From: JADFRG01 sp046759305
GTDB lineage: Bacteria > Chloroflexota > Anaerolineae > Anaerolineales > E44-bin32
Assembly: GCA_046759305.1 (NCBI GenBank)
Contig: JBHIBY010000012.1
Span: 1 to 49,238 of the forward strand
Reading direction: 5' to 3'
DNA: 49,238 nt
Of the stretch, positions 31,561 to 39,980 are shown one piece after another. Within the stretch, counting starts at the first letter, position 1. Each line of letters starts with the position of its first letter. The position numbers and the translations under genes are program-made. The notes beneath the pieces are model-generated. The model saw nothing but the letters and a program-made list of their open reading frames with translations, searched no databases and was not told the DNA's origin.

Positions 31561-32529
31561 TTGAGCGAAGCGCAAGCTGAGAACTTGACCGTGTTGCATG
31601 GATACGCGCCGGACAACGACGGCATCCGACGCGAGCTGCTCGATGGGCTTCGCAAGCCCGAGAAATCGCTGCCGTCGAAGTTGTTTTACGATGAGGTGGG
31701 GTCTGAGCTGTTCGAGCAAATCACAAAGCTTGACGAGTACTATCTCACTCGCACCGAAACCGAAATCTATACAGACTGGATCGATGAAATCAAAGGTCAC
31801 CTCGGATCAGACGTTATTCTGATTGAATTTGGCAGTGGGAACAGCCAGAAAACACGGATCCTGCTTGACCATCTTCCGGACCCGGCCGCATATGTCCCCA
31901 TCGACATCTCACAGGAAAAGCTCACCGAATCGGCGACCGCAGTCGCCGCGGCTTATCCTGGATTGAATGTGCTCCCAATATGGGCCGACTATACCCGCGA
32001 GCTCGAGTTCCCTGCGATCGGGGGATCACGTAAAGCGGCGCTCTTCCCTGGATCGACCATTGGCAATTTCTACCCACACGAAGCGGAAGCTTTTCTCAAA
32101 AGGGTGGCCGAGTTGGTCGGGGAGGGCGGGGGATTGCTAATCGGCGTGGATCTCAAGAAAGATGCGCACATCTTAAACCTCGCTTACAACGATGCGAAAG
32201 GGGTAACGGCGGCCTTTAATCTAAACATGCTGGAGCACCTCAATCGAGAATTCGGAGCCGACTTTCAGCTGGACCAATACCGCCACCAAGCTATTTATAA
32301 CGAAGCGCTCGGCAGAATCGAGATGTATCTCGTGAGCCTCAAAGACCAGAGGGTGAGCGTGGGCGATGCCGAGTTCTCCTTCAGGCGCGAGGAAGGAATC
32401 CTGACCGAGGTTTCTCATAAATACACGGTTGGGGAATTTGAACGCTTAGCAGTAGCCGGGGGCTTTCATGTGCGAGACGTGTGGACCGACGGCGATCAGC
32501 TGTTCAGCGTGCAATGCTTAGTGGTCTGA
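31561..32529 (+). CDS. egtD: L-histidine N-alpha-methyltransferase (EgtD-like)
   Basis: SAM-dependent enzyme that trimethylates histidine to hercynine, the first step of ergothioneine synthesis, in the cytoplasm. 322 residues with the family blocks LPSKLFYDEVGSELFEQIT, LDEYYLTRTE, LIEFGSGNSQKTRILLD (SAM loop), YVPIDISQEKL, FPGSTIGNFYPHEA and LLIGVDLKKD, and the end GDQLFSVQCL. Start TTG at 31561 with GGGAG eight bases upstream. No egtB or egtC lies nearby, so either those are elsewhere or the protein serves another betaine-type pathway. Convergent with the molybdoenzyme-desulfurase gene. Confidence 0.9.
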   Translation: MSEAQAENLTVLHGYAPDNDGIRRELLDGLRKPEKSLPSKLFYDEVGSELFEQITKLDEYYLTRTETEIYTDWIDEIKGHLGSDVILIEFGSGNSQKTRILLDHLPDPAAYVPIDISQEKLTESATAVAAAYPGLNVLPIWADYTRELEFPAIGGSRKAALFPGSTIGNFYPHEAEAFLKRVAELVGEGGGLLIGVDLKKDAHILNLAYNDAKGVTAAFNLNMLEHLNREFGADFQLDQYRHQAIYNEALGRIEMYLVSLKDQRVSVGDAEFSFRREEGILTEVSHKYTVGEFERLAVAGGFHVRDVWTDGDQLFSVQCLVV

Positions 32530-32601
32530 CAGTTTGTATTACTGGCGTCCGAACAGTAGCTGACTGAGGACGACAACCGACCGCGCGAGCGCATGCCTCA
32601 G

Positions 32602-32658
32602 TTCTACTTACATATGGCAAGAAACGCGCGGATACTCGATCTCCTCGAACACTTCCGC
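32602..32658 (-). repeat. Degenerate echo of the Mo-NifS fusion 3' end
   Basis: Just beyond the stop codon of the fusion gene, this stretch repeats its last 56 bases (32661-32716) with an offset of 59. Read on the minus strand it gives AEVFEEIEYPRVSCHM and a stop, against AKVLEEMETTVRFLPCK and a stop in the gene. TTCTACTT and TCTCCTCGAACAC-like blocks are shared at base level. Confidence 0.65.
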
Positions 32659-32662
32659 ATTT

Positions 32663-35600
32663 CTACTTGCAGGGTAGGAAGCGCACGGTCGTCTCCATCT
32701 CTTCCAACACCTTCGCTAGTGCCGCCGCGGTATCTTCGACATCTTGCTCGGTAGTGTCGGGCGACAGGGAGAAACGAACCGCGCAATGCGCCTGTACTTC
32801 GGTTCGGCCCATTGCCATGAGAACATGCGTTGGGTCGGGGGAACCCGATTTGCAGGCCGAGCCTGAAGACAAGGAAATCCCATGCTGGTCCATGGCCACC
32901 ACCAAGGACTCCCCGCGCAGTTCGGGTAATGTCATGTTCAGAGTATTAGGCAGCCGATTGTTCGCATGCCCGTTTAATTCCGCTTCAGGTACCAGCTCTA
33001 TAACGGCCATCTCCAGCCGATCTCGCAATGCGCCGATCTCGTCCGCCTTCCGAACGCCGCCATGGGCCAATTCTGCCGCCTTGCCCAAGCCGACTATCGC
33101 CGGCACATTTTCCGTGCCAGCTCGAATACCTGCTTCCTGATCTCCCCCATGGATTAGCGGCTCTAGCTCCACGCCTTTCTTGACATAAAGTGCGCCTACG
33201 CCCTTTGGCCCCTGTAGTTTGTGACCTGAAAGGCTCAGTAGGTCGACACCCAGGTCCTTCACATCTACCTTGATCTTCCCCGCAGCCTGCACCGCATCCG
33301 TATGGAACAGAGCTCCTCTTTCGTGTGCGATGAGACACAGTTCTTTGATTGGCATGATCGTTCCAACCTCGTTGTTTGCCATCATGATGGAGACAAGAAT
33401 TGTGTCGTCCCTGATCGCCGCGCGCAATTCATCGGGTTCCAACCAGCCGTCCTGGTCAACCTCCAAGTAGGTAACCTCGAAACCGAAATCTTCCAGGAAC
33501 TTGCTTGTGCTAAGAATGGCAGGGTGCTCAACTGTAGTGGTGATGATGTGATTGCCACGATCACGGTTTGCGAAGCTGACCCCTTTAAGAGCCAGATTGT
33601 CAGCTTCCGATCCCCCACCTGTAAATATGATCCTTCGAGGAGCGGCGTTGATGAGCTTGGCCACTTGGCGTCGCGCCGCCTCCACCGCTTCCCTGGCGTC
33701 GCGGCCGGAAGCGTGAATGCTCGAAGGGTTTCCATGCTCGGATTCGAGATAAGGGAGCATTGAGGCGCGCACCGCGTCTGCTACTTGTGTGGTGGCGTTG
33801 TTGTCTAGATATATTCGATGTCGTGGCTGCGGTCTCGTTTTCGCCGGTTTAGAAACCTGTGGAAGGCGTGACCGTTTTCGCATTGAGGCGGCTTGCCGTG
33901 TCGCCTCGGTTCCCTCCTCGATCTTTGCTACCTCGCACAGAAGAGATTTGTAGACCGGGAAGCCGGTGACGTCATCGTAGTTGCCGATATCGGTCAGCTC
34001 GTTGACATTCCACTCCCGCCAAGCTTTGGGCCCTACGGGTGTCCCGCCACCCATGCTACACTCGACCGCTCCCGTGAGGATGTCGTCGGTAACGCGTGCC
34101 CGGAACGGAACTGCGCCACGCGGAGTGCGTACCTCGACTAAGTCCCCCGTCTGGATTCCTCGCTCCTTCGCGTCGGCTAGATTGAGATCGACGGTGGGTT
34201 CCGGCTTGTCTTTCACTAGGCCCGTTATGCCGTGGTGCTGAGATCGGAAGTCGGTGTGAGGTCTGGCACCTGAATTGAAAACCAGCGGGAACTCCTGCGT
34301 AAGCTCAGGGCTGCCCACGGGCCCCTCTTTCGGCTCGACATATTTTGGAAGCGGCTCATAGCCGTAGTCCTCGAGCACCGTAGACCAAATTTCGAATTTG
34401 CCGGAAGGGGTGTCAAAGCCGGGCTGGCCGTCCTCGCGCAAACCTCCCTTCTGCCATTTCTTATATTCCATCATCGGGTTCGGGATCTTGACCCAGCCGC
34501 CGGCTTCCCTCACGTCTTCGAGGGAATATCCGGAGCCCTCGAGGGCCAGACGGATCATCTCTTCCTCTGTCTGCGGGTAGAGATGTCCATATCCCAACCT
34601 CTCCGCAAGCTCCGCCATGATCAGGTAGTCGTTTCGCGCCTCCTCAAGCGGCTCGATCATCTTCTCTCGCAAGCGAAAGATAGGTCCATACACCATATAA
34701 GAATCGATCTCAAACATGGTCGTGGCCGGCAGTACGACGTCGGCGTATGCAGCATCGGCGGTAAGTTGTCGGTCGATGCACACGAGGAAATCCAATTTAG
34801 ACAACGTCTCTCGCCAGATCGGCGTCTGTGGCCAGGAGGTCAAAATGGAGGCGCCGTGGATGATCAAGCCGCGGATTGGATAAGGCTCGCCGCTGAGCAC
34901 CGCATCCACGAGCCCGCTGGCATGCGACTCCCCACGATAGTTGCTGTAGATAGGAAATTTTTCGCGTGCGGCAGCCAGATCCAATTCGGGGTTTTCTTGG
35001 TTGGTGGAGCGATTGATCGGGAAATGAGTGTTCAGCATGGCGAGCCCGATGCCGCCGGGCACGTCCAGCTGGTCCGCAAGCGCGAATAGCGTGTACACCG
35101 CGCGAATGGCCTGTATACCGCTGTTGGAATACTCCAGCCCTGTGTACATCACCGGAGCAGCGCCGGCCGCATTGGAGATGCGACGCGTCAGGTCCCGGAT
35201 AGTCTCCGCAGGGACGCCCGTGATGGTCTCGGCAACTTCCGGGCGAAAATGCTGCACATAAGATTGCAGCTCCTCGAAGCCCAGGCTCCAGTTCTCGGCG
35301 AAATCCTCGTTGTGCAGATCTTCGTCGATCATCACGTCGATCATGCTGAGTGCCAATGCTCCGTCGGTGCCGGGACGGATCGGGATCCACTGAGCGTTGG
35401 TTCGGATGGCAGTGTCCGTTCGGCGGGGGTCGATGACCACAATATCTGCGCCGCGCTCGGCTGCCGCTTCGAGGCGGTGCATGTCGAGTGGCGGCGAATC
35501 CGTAGCCAGATTGGCGCCCCACACCACCAAGACGTCGGCATTCTCCATGTCGGTAAACATGTTGACCAGCATGCGCCCCATCGTGACGTGTGGAGCAATC

Positions 35601-36112
35601 ATGGCGAACGAGACATAGCACAACGCACCGACGCCCATCGTGTTGGGTGAGCCAAAGGGGAACAGGATGTTGGAGGCTGATGACACAGCTACGCCCTTGG
35701 GTTGATACATGTCGTTCAACGACAACTCAAAGGCTCCGCGGCCGGTGTAGATAGCCATCGCTTCGGGCCCCGACTGTTCCTTGATTTCATTGAGGTTCGC
35801 AACGATGAGATCGTAGGCTTCATCCCAGCTGATGCGCTCGAATTCCTGGGAACCCTTGGGCCCTACGCGCTTCATCGGATGCGTTAGGCGATGCTCGGAG
35901 TAGATGATCTCTGGAGCATGTTGGCCGCGCCGGCAGATCATACCCAGCGGGTGGCCAGATTCGGGTTTGATATCAACCAGCTTTCCCTCGTCAAGCCCGA
36001 CTTCTACCCAACATCCGGCCGGGCAGATACCGCATATGCCCGACTTCCATTCCAGGTCGGCCTCGGTCTGAGTACGCAGCTCTGCAGCTTCCATGGTGTT
36101 GGATTTTGTCAA
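32663..36112 (-). CDS. Molybdopterin oxidoreductase fused to NifS/IscS-type cysteine desulfurase
   Basis: One 1149-codon frame. Residues 1 to about 740 form a bis-MGD oxidoreductase of the DMSO reductase/formate dehydrogenase superfamily: [4Fe-4S] ligands C27, C30, C34, C60 (CGICPAGC...GMICRRG), a likely Mo ligand Cys165 (GALCYVS), WGANLATDSPP and the C-terminal MopB-type domain ending near GGTPVGPKAW. A basic linker (741-772) leads to a complete class V aminotransferase-fold desulfurase, about 775-1149: HRIYLDNNATTQ, TGGGSEADNLALKG, PLP-lysine K965 (SGHKLQGPKG) and active-site C1087 (LSSGSACKSGS). Known bacterial formate dehydrogenases receive a sulfido ligand on Mo from IscS through FdhD, so a built-in sulfur donor makes sense. 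The substrate is unknown. Start TTG 36112 (alternative ATG 36094). Both ends show echo copies. Confidence 0.88.
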   Translation of the reverse strand: MTKSNTMEAAELRTQTEADLEWKSGICGICPAGCWVEVGLDEGKLVDIKPESGHPLGMICRRGQHAPEIIYSEHRLTHPMKRVGPKGSQEFERISWDEAYDLIVANLNEIKEQSGPEAMAIYTGRGAFELSLNDMYQPKGVAVSSASNILFPFGSPNTMGVGALCYVSFAMIAPHVTMGRMLVNMFTDMENADVLVVWGANLATDSPPLDMHRLEAAAERGADIVVIDPRRTDTAIRTNAQWIPIRPGTDGALALSMIDVMIDEDLHNEDFAENWSLGFEELQSYVQHFRPEVAETITGVPAETIRDLTRRISNAAGAAPVMYTGLEYSNSGIQAIRAVYTLFALADQLDVPGGIGLAMLNTHFPINRSTNQENPELDLAAAREKFPIYSNYRGESHASGLVDAVLSGEPYPIRGLIIHGASILTSWPQTPIWRETLSKLDFLVCIDRQLTADAAYADVVLPATTMFEIDSYMVYGPIFRLREKMIEPLEEARNDYLIMAELAERLGYGHLYPQTEEEMIRLALEGSGYSLEDVREAGGWVKIPNPMMEYKKWQKGGLREDGQPGFDTPSGKFEIWSTVLEDYGYEPLPKYVEPKEGPVGSPELTQEFPLVFNSGARPHTDFRSQHHGITGLVKDKPEPTVDLNLADAKERGIQTGDLVEVRTPRGAVPFRARVTDDILTGAVECSMGGGTPVGPKAWREWNVNELTDIGNYDDVTGFPVYKSLLCEVAKIEEGTEATRQAASMRKRSRLPQVSKPAKTRPQPRHRIYLDNNATTQVADAVRASMLPYLESEHGNPSSIHASGRDAREAVEAARRQVAKLINAAPRRIIFTGGGSEADNLALKGVSFANRDRGNHIITTTVEHPAILSTSKFLEDFGFEVTYLEVDQDGWLEPDELRAAIRDDTILVSIMMANNEVGTIMPIKELCLIAHERGALFHTDAVQAAGKIKVDVKDLGVDLLSLSGHKLQGPKGVGALYVKKGVELEPLIHGGDQEAGIRAGTENVPAIVGLGKAAELAHGGVRKADEIGALRDRLEMAVIELVPEAELNGHANNRLPNTLNMTLPELRGESLVVAMDQHGISLSSGSACKSGSPDPTHVLMAMGRTEVQAHCAVRFSLSPDTTEQDVEDTAAALAKVLEEMETTVRFLPCK

Positions 36113-36139
36113 CGCTATATCGGCCTCTCGATATTGAGA

Positions 36140-36166
36140 TTAACGGGTACGCATGGAGTTGGTCAA
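36140..36166 (-). repeat. Degenerate echo of the Mo-NifS fusion 5' end
   Basis: Minus-strand TTG at 36166 begins TTG ACC AAC TCC ATG, mirroring the gene's TTG ACA AAA TCC AAC ACC ATG, then CGTACCC against CGTACTC, and stops at TAA after eight codons. Further on, CGAGAGGCCGAT matches CGAGGCCGAC. The offset between the two TTG codons is 54 bases. It supports TTG 36112 as the start of the fusion gene. Confidence 0.55.
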
Positions 36167-36240
36167 GTTTCGGGTGGGATTTCCCAACCGGCAAATGGCG
36201 CTCCAAAGCCTCACGATCGCCTGTGGATCGTCTGCTTTTC

Positions 36241-36276
36241 TGCCTTCACTCCGCGCAAAAGGCGATGTAGTCCTTG
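36241..36276 (-). repeat. Echo of the DUF427 3' end
   Basis: This 36-base stretch matches 36319-36355, the last codons of the DUF427 gene, with one base deleted and one substituted: both contain CCTTCACTCCGCG and AAAAGGCGATGTAGTCCTTG. The copy lies 78 bases beyond the gene in its reading direction. GCGATCG-type palindromes sit between the two. Confidence 0.85.
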
Positions 36277-36309
36277 TGCAAACGATCGCCCCTCACCGAG
36301 GGCGATCGC

Positions 36310-36594
36310 CTACTTCTCTACCTTCACTCCGCGCCAAAAGGCGATGTAGTCCTTGATCATGGATGCGGCTTCACTTGGCTCTGGGTAGTACCAAGCCGCG
36401 CCACGATTGATCTTTCCATTCACCTCGACGTCGTAATAGCTGGCAACGCCCTTCCAGAAACAGACGGTGTGATCCTGACTGTTGCGGAAGTGCTCGCGGT
36501 TGATGGCCTCGGGCGGGAAGTAGTGGTTCCCTTCCATCACGATGGTGTCGTCGCTCTCTGCCAGGACCTCTCCGTTCCAGATTGCCTTTGCCAT
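36310..36594 (-). CDS. DUF427 family protein
   Basis: 94 residues, the usual size of this small cytoplasmic family of unknown function (a cupin-like beta barrel in known structures). Conserved blocks: AIWNGEVLAES, VEGNHYFP-like (VMEGNHYFPPEAI), HTVCFWKGVASYYDVEVNG and AAWYYPEPSEAA, then IKDYIAFWRGVKVE. Start ATG 36594. It lies upstream of the fusion gene on the same strand and downstream of the thiolase gene. No reaction can be assigned. Confidence 0.9.
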   Translation of the reverse strand: MAKAIWNGEVLAESDDTIVMEGNHYFPPEAINREHFRNSQDHTVCFWKGVASYYDVEVNGKINRGAAWYYPEPSEAASMIKDYIAFWRGVKVEK

Positions 36595-36664
36595 TTTGTG
36601 TTCACCTCAAACCAAAGTTTAGGCCCGTATCCCTCCAAGGCTAACTTAGACTGGGATACGCGTA

Positions 36665-36697
36665 AATCGCGTGAGCCGGCTTACCGTTCACGCGATT
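36665..36697. repeat. Inverted repeat between thiolase and DUF427 genes
   Basis: AATCGCGTGA and TCACGCGATT form a perfect 10-base stem with a 13-base loop. There is no T tract on either strand, so it is more likely an mRNA-stabilising or protein-binding site than a terminator. Confidence 0.5.
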
Positions 36698-36718
36698 CAG
36701 ATGGAGCGATATGGCTTT

Positions 36719-36757
36719 TTCTTACCCGGAAGGAGCGGCCCGGCCCATTGCCTTTCC
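36719..36757 (-). repeat. Echo of the thiolase 3' end
   Basis: TTCTTACCCGG at 36719-36729 repeats exactly at 36777-36787, over the thiolase stop codon, and TTGCCTTTCC matches TTGCCATTCC at the other end of the pair. On the minus strand the echo reads GKAMGRAAPSG and a stop, against GMATATVIEAAG and a stop in the gene. Offset 58 bases. Confidence 0.6.
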
Positions 36758-36779
36758 CCAGAATCGATCCGGCTTGTTC

Positions 36780-37928
36780 TTACCCGGCGGCTTCGATGAC
36801 TGTGGCGGTTGCCATTCCATGGCCGATGCACATCGTCTGCAGCCCGTATCCTCCGCCTCGATTGCGAAGCCCGTGGGCTAACTTAGTCATGAGGATGGCG
36901 CCTGTGGCGCCCAACGGGTGGCCGTGCGCAATGGCGCCACCTTCGGGATTGACGATCGCCCAATCAGCCTCCACTTCGCGCTGCCATGCCAGGACCACGG
37001 AGGCAAAGGCCTCATTGATCTCGATCCGCTCCAGTTCAGAGATGGTCAGCCCAACCCGCTCCAATGCCTTCTGAGTAGCCGGGATGGGGCCGTCCAGCAT
37101 CAGCACCGGGTCCGAACCCACGACCACGCGGGCTGCCATGCGCGCCAGCGGCGCCAGATTGTGCGCCTTTATCGCTGATTCCGATGCGAGCAGAATCGCC
37201 GCCGCGCCGTCGCTGATCTGGCTGCTGTTTCCAGCCGTGACAACGCCGTCTTCCTTGAATGCCGGCAGCAGGGCGCGCATCTTCTCCCGATCAGGTGGGA
37301 TACGAACGCCTTGGTCAACTTCCACCGTCCGCATGCTTCCGTTATCTGGTACCTGGACCGGAAGGATCTGATCATTCTGTGTCCCCTGCGCGATGGCATC
37401 GCCAGCGCGAACATGGCTCTGAAAAGCAAAATCATCCAGCGCCTCTCGGCTCAGATCCCATTTCTCCGCCATGAGCTCCGCGCTAAAGCCTTGATGCACC
37501 AAGGGATATGGGAAGTCGGCGGGCCATTCGCTTGGCCAATCCGCGCCAATCGGTTGATGAGACATCATCTCGATGCCTCCCGCGATCGCCAGATCGGCGT
37601 CGCCAGCAAGGATAGCTTGGGCCGCGAAGTGCAGCGCCTGCTGGCCCGATCCGCACATTCGATTGAGCTGCACACCCGGAACCGTCACGGGGAAGCCAGC
37701 TTTTAGCACGGCCAGCCTGGCGATGTTGGCTCCCTGATCCCCCACGGGTGAGACGCAGCCGAGGATCACATCTTCCACGACTTCGGGTTCCAATCCGACC
37801 CGCGCCAGCAGTTCGCTCAACGTTTGAGCGGCTAGATCCATGGGAGCGATCGGGTAAAGCTCCCCAAGCTCGGGTTTTCCGATGCCGATGGGCGTACGGA
37901 CCGCGTCGATAATGTAAACTTCGGCCAA
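36780..37928 (-). CDS. Acetyl-CoA acetyltransferase (thiolase)
   Basis: Cytoplasmic thiolase, condensing or cleaving acyl-CoA units (beta-oxidation, acetoacetyl-CoA). 382 residues. Nucleophile Cys92 in LNRMCGSGQQAL, NEAFA, the GGAIAHGHPLGATGA histidine block, and the final CIGHGMA, where the usual CxGGG carries His in place of a Gly; the acid/base Cys367 is kept. Start TTG 37928, with AGGAG six bases upstream on the minus strand. The start abuts the divergent lipoprotein gene. Neighbouring beta-oxidation genes are absent, so the pathway direction is open. Confidence 0.93.
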   Translation of the reverse strand: MAEVYIIDAVRTPIGIGKPELGELYPIAPMDLAAQTLSELLARVGLEPEVVEDVILGCVSPVGDQGANIARLAVLKAGFPVTVPGVQLNRMCGSGQQALHFAAQAILAGDADLAIAGGIEMMSHQPIGADWPSEWPADFPYPLVHQGFSAELMAEKWDLSREALDDFAFQSHVRAGDAIAQGTQNDQILPVQVPDNGSMRTVEVDQGVRIPPDREKMRALLPAFKEDGVVTAGNSSQISDGAAAILLASESAIKAHNLAPLARMAARVVVGSDPVLMLDGPIPATQKALERVGLTISELERIEINEAFASVVLAWQREVEADWAIVNPEGGAIAHGHPLGATGAILMTKLAHGLRNRGGGYGLQTMCIGHGMATATVIEAAG

Positions 37929-38653
37929 TGCGAGCTCCTGCGTTCGGTCCTATCCTCAGAGCATACGATTTGTGGCCGGCAACGTCAACGGCCCTCATGT
38001 CTTTGCTTCTCGTGGCCTGCGTCTCGCAGGCTCAGCCCGAAGGACCGACCATCGAAACCTTGGCAGATCTAGAAACCGCGCTTGCAGAGGCGGGAGTGGT
38101 CATCACGAGTGCGCCGAATCCGTCCGCTCCGGTTCTGGACGCAGACGCTCAAGGACTGCTGGTGGGAAGCGCTCCAGTCCAGGTCTACGAGTATGGCTCG
38201 GTTGTGGAACGCCGATTGGTATCCGACACTATTCGAGCCGGCGGATATATGGTTGGCGGAGAGCCGGTGGATTGGCCTGCCCGCCCCAACATCTGGGCAA
38301 CGGGGCAGCTGATCGTGGTCTACGCCGGCGTGGATGGCGGAATCGTGTTGTTGCTCAGTGGCCTACTTGGAGACCCGCTCACAGTCGAAGTCCCAGCATT
38401 GGACGAGCCTTACCCCCCTGCGGTACTGGCCGCGATTGGCGCTGCTGCAGACGCGACGGGTGCGCTCCCACAAGACGTGGAAGTCATTGAATACGATTTC
38501 CGGGAGTGGCCGAATAGCTGTCTGGCTCTCCCTGGACCGAACGAAATGTGCGCCGAAGCCGTCGTGCCCGGCTGGCTCGTTCGCCTCAATGCCGGCGGAG
38601 ATCTAGTCATCTTCCGCACGGATGAAGTGGGAGCAGAGCTCAGGCAAGAATGA
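37928..38653 (+). CDS. Unknown lipoprotein
   Basis: A lipobox LLVAC near the N-terminus (ALMSLLLVACVSQAQ) marks a membrane-anchored exported protein. The mature part, about 210 residues, is rich in Val, Gly and acidic residues and contains two similar stretches on a propeller- or sandwich-like background (YEYGSVVERRLV, GGYMVGGEPVDWP), then DVEVIEYDFREWPNSCLALPG with a Cys pair (NSCLALPGPNEMCAE). No family recognised. The start is uncertain: ATG 37928 gives a 30-residue signal region with two Arg, while ATG 37997 gives a very short one. It is followed with ATGA overlap by a mini-ORF leading to the MFS gene. Confidence 0.65.
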   Translation: MRAPAFGPILRAYDLWPATSTALMSLLLVACVSQAQPEGPTIETLADLETALAEAGVVITSAPNPSAPVLDADAQGLLVGSAPVQVYEYGSVVERRLVSDTIRAGGYMVGGEPVDWPARPNIWATGQLIVVYAGVDGGIVLLLSGLLGDPLTVEVPALDEPYPPAVLAAIGAAADATGALPQDVEVIEYDFREWPNSCLALPGPNEMCAEAVVPGWLVRLNAGGDLVIFRTDEVGAELRQE

Positions 38654-38709
38654 GGCAGCAAGCGCAAGTCCGCCTCTTGTATCAATTTCCCTTCCTTTCA
38701 ATTCAATGA
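38650..38709 (+). repeat. Mini-ORF bridging lipoprotein and MFS genes, echo of the MFS start
   Basis: ATG 38650 overlaps the lipoprotein stop (ATGA) and the TGA at 38707-38709 overlaps the MFS ATG 38706 (ATGA). The 19-residue product begins MRQQAQVRLLY, loosely like the transporter's MTQLTRDGWLLL. The two overlaps make it well suited to pass ribosomes from one gene to the next. The similarity to the MFS start is modest. Confidence 0.4.
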
Positions 38710-39908
38710 CCCAACTTACGCGTGACGGATGGCTGTTGCTCGCCTCAAAGGGCACGCGCAATTTTGGCTACGGCTATCTAAGCGTCATCTTGGGTCTCTA
38801 CCTCGACGAGCTCGGCTTCACACCTATCGAGGTGGGCCTTGTTCTCTCCGCAACATTGATTGGATCGGCGCTACTCACTGGTGTGGTGACATCTCGTGCA
38901 GATCGGCTGGGCCGTCGCAGGATATTGATGGTGAGCTCGGCCTTGATGGCGCTCAGTGGAATCGTCTTCGCAATTGCACGCACTCCATGGCTCCTGGTTC
39001 TTGCTGCGCTCACCGGAACGATTAGCCCCACGTCTGGGGAGGTTGGGCCATTCGAAACCGTCGAAGCGGCCATTTTGCCCCAAGCTTCCTCCGAGAAGCG
39101 TCGCAACCAAGCTTTCGGTCTTTACAACTCGGTCGGCGCGGCCATGGTAGCCCTAGGCGCCCTCGCCGCAGGCATCCCGGCCAGCTTCTCGCAATTCGAT
39201 CTCCTGGCTACCTACCGCTTGATGTTTTGGCTTTATGCGGCACTGGGGATCGCCACTCTCCTGGCCGTCAGTAGGCTGTCGTCGAAGGTCGAGCTCGCAC
39301 TACTTCCTGACCGGGCGAGCGTCGTGACTTTGACCCACTCCCGAGGTCCAATCCTGCGGCTGGCTGGACTGTTCGCGGTGGATTCCTTCGCAGGCGGGTT
39401 TGTGGTACAGAGCATGATTTCCTATTGGTTCAGTTTGCGCTTCGGCGTTGGCGCCGAATTTCTCGGTCCGCTCTTCTTCGGTGTCAACGTGATGAAATCG
39501 ATCTCATACCTGCTTGCCGTCCGAATTGCAGATAGGATTGGATTGCTGAATACAATGGTCTTTTCACATCTACCATCGAATGTTTTTCTGATGATGATCC
39601 CGCTGATGCCCACGCTTACCTCAACCAGTGTGGTGCTGCTTGCTCGACATCTGCTTTCACAGATGGACGTTCCTACCCGCGGCTCATATATCGTGGCGGT
39701 AGTCAAGCCGGAGGAGCGGACCGCAGCCACAGGTGTCACCACTCTTTCTCGTACGACCGCTCACGCATTAGGCCCGGTCATCGCGGGGGCTGCGCTGAGT
39801 GTAGCCCGCTTCGGGTTCCCGTTCTTCGTTGGCGGCGGCCTCAAGATCGTGTATGACCTGGCGCTGTATTTCAGCTTTCGCGGTCTCAAACCGCCGGAGG
39901 AGCGTTGA
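38706..39908 (+). CDS. Major facilitator superfamily transporter
   Basis: 400 residues with about twelve hydrophobic helices. The loop between helices 2 and 3 has the MFS signature (TSRADRLGRRRILMVSS). Half-way, after a cytoplasmic loop RLSSKVELALLPDR, the second six-helix half begins (GPILRLAGLFAVDSFAGGF). Ends with FSFRGLKPPEER. Likely an inner-membrane drug or metabolite exporter; substrate unknown. The start ATG 38706 was preferred over longer readings because the latter only add a hydrophilic stretch that overlaps the preceding gene. Confidence 0.88.
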   Translation: MTQLTRDGWLLLASKGTRNFGYGYLSVILGLYLDELGFTPIEVGLVLSATLIGSALLTGVVTSRADRLGRRRILMVSSALMALSGIVFAIARTPWLLVLAALTGTISPTSGEVGPFETVEAAILPQASSEKRRNQAFGLYNSVGAAMVALGALAAGIPASFSQFDLLATYRLMFWLYAALGIATLLAVSRLSSKVELALLPDRASVVTLTHSRGPILRLAGLFAVDSFAGGFVVQSMISYWFSLRFGVGAEFLGPLFFGVNVMKSISYLLAVRIADRIGLLNTMVFSHLPSNVFLMMIPLMPTLTSTSVVLLARHLLSQMDVPTRGSYIVAVVKPEERTAATGVTTLSRTTAHALGPVIAGAALSVARFGFPFFVGGGLKIVYDLALYFSFRGLKPPEER

Positions 39909-39916
39909 CCGAATGC

Positions 39917-39958
39917 TATTAGCAGTTGGAGCTAACGGTCGCGGGTGTTCGAGTGACC
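39917..39958 (+). repeat. Degenerate echo of the MFS gene 3' end
   Basis: Bases 39917-39958 resemble 39867-39910, the end of the transporter gene. TATT, AGC, a CTxAA block and the final TGACC are shared in order with small gaps, at an offset of about 49. A moderate case. Confidence 0.35.
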
Positions 39959-39980
39959 CTGGGCTGCGGGCAGGGCGTCG

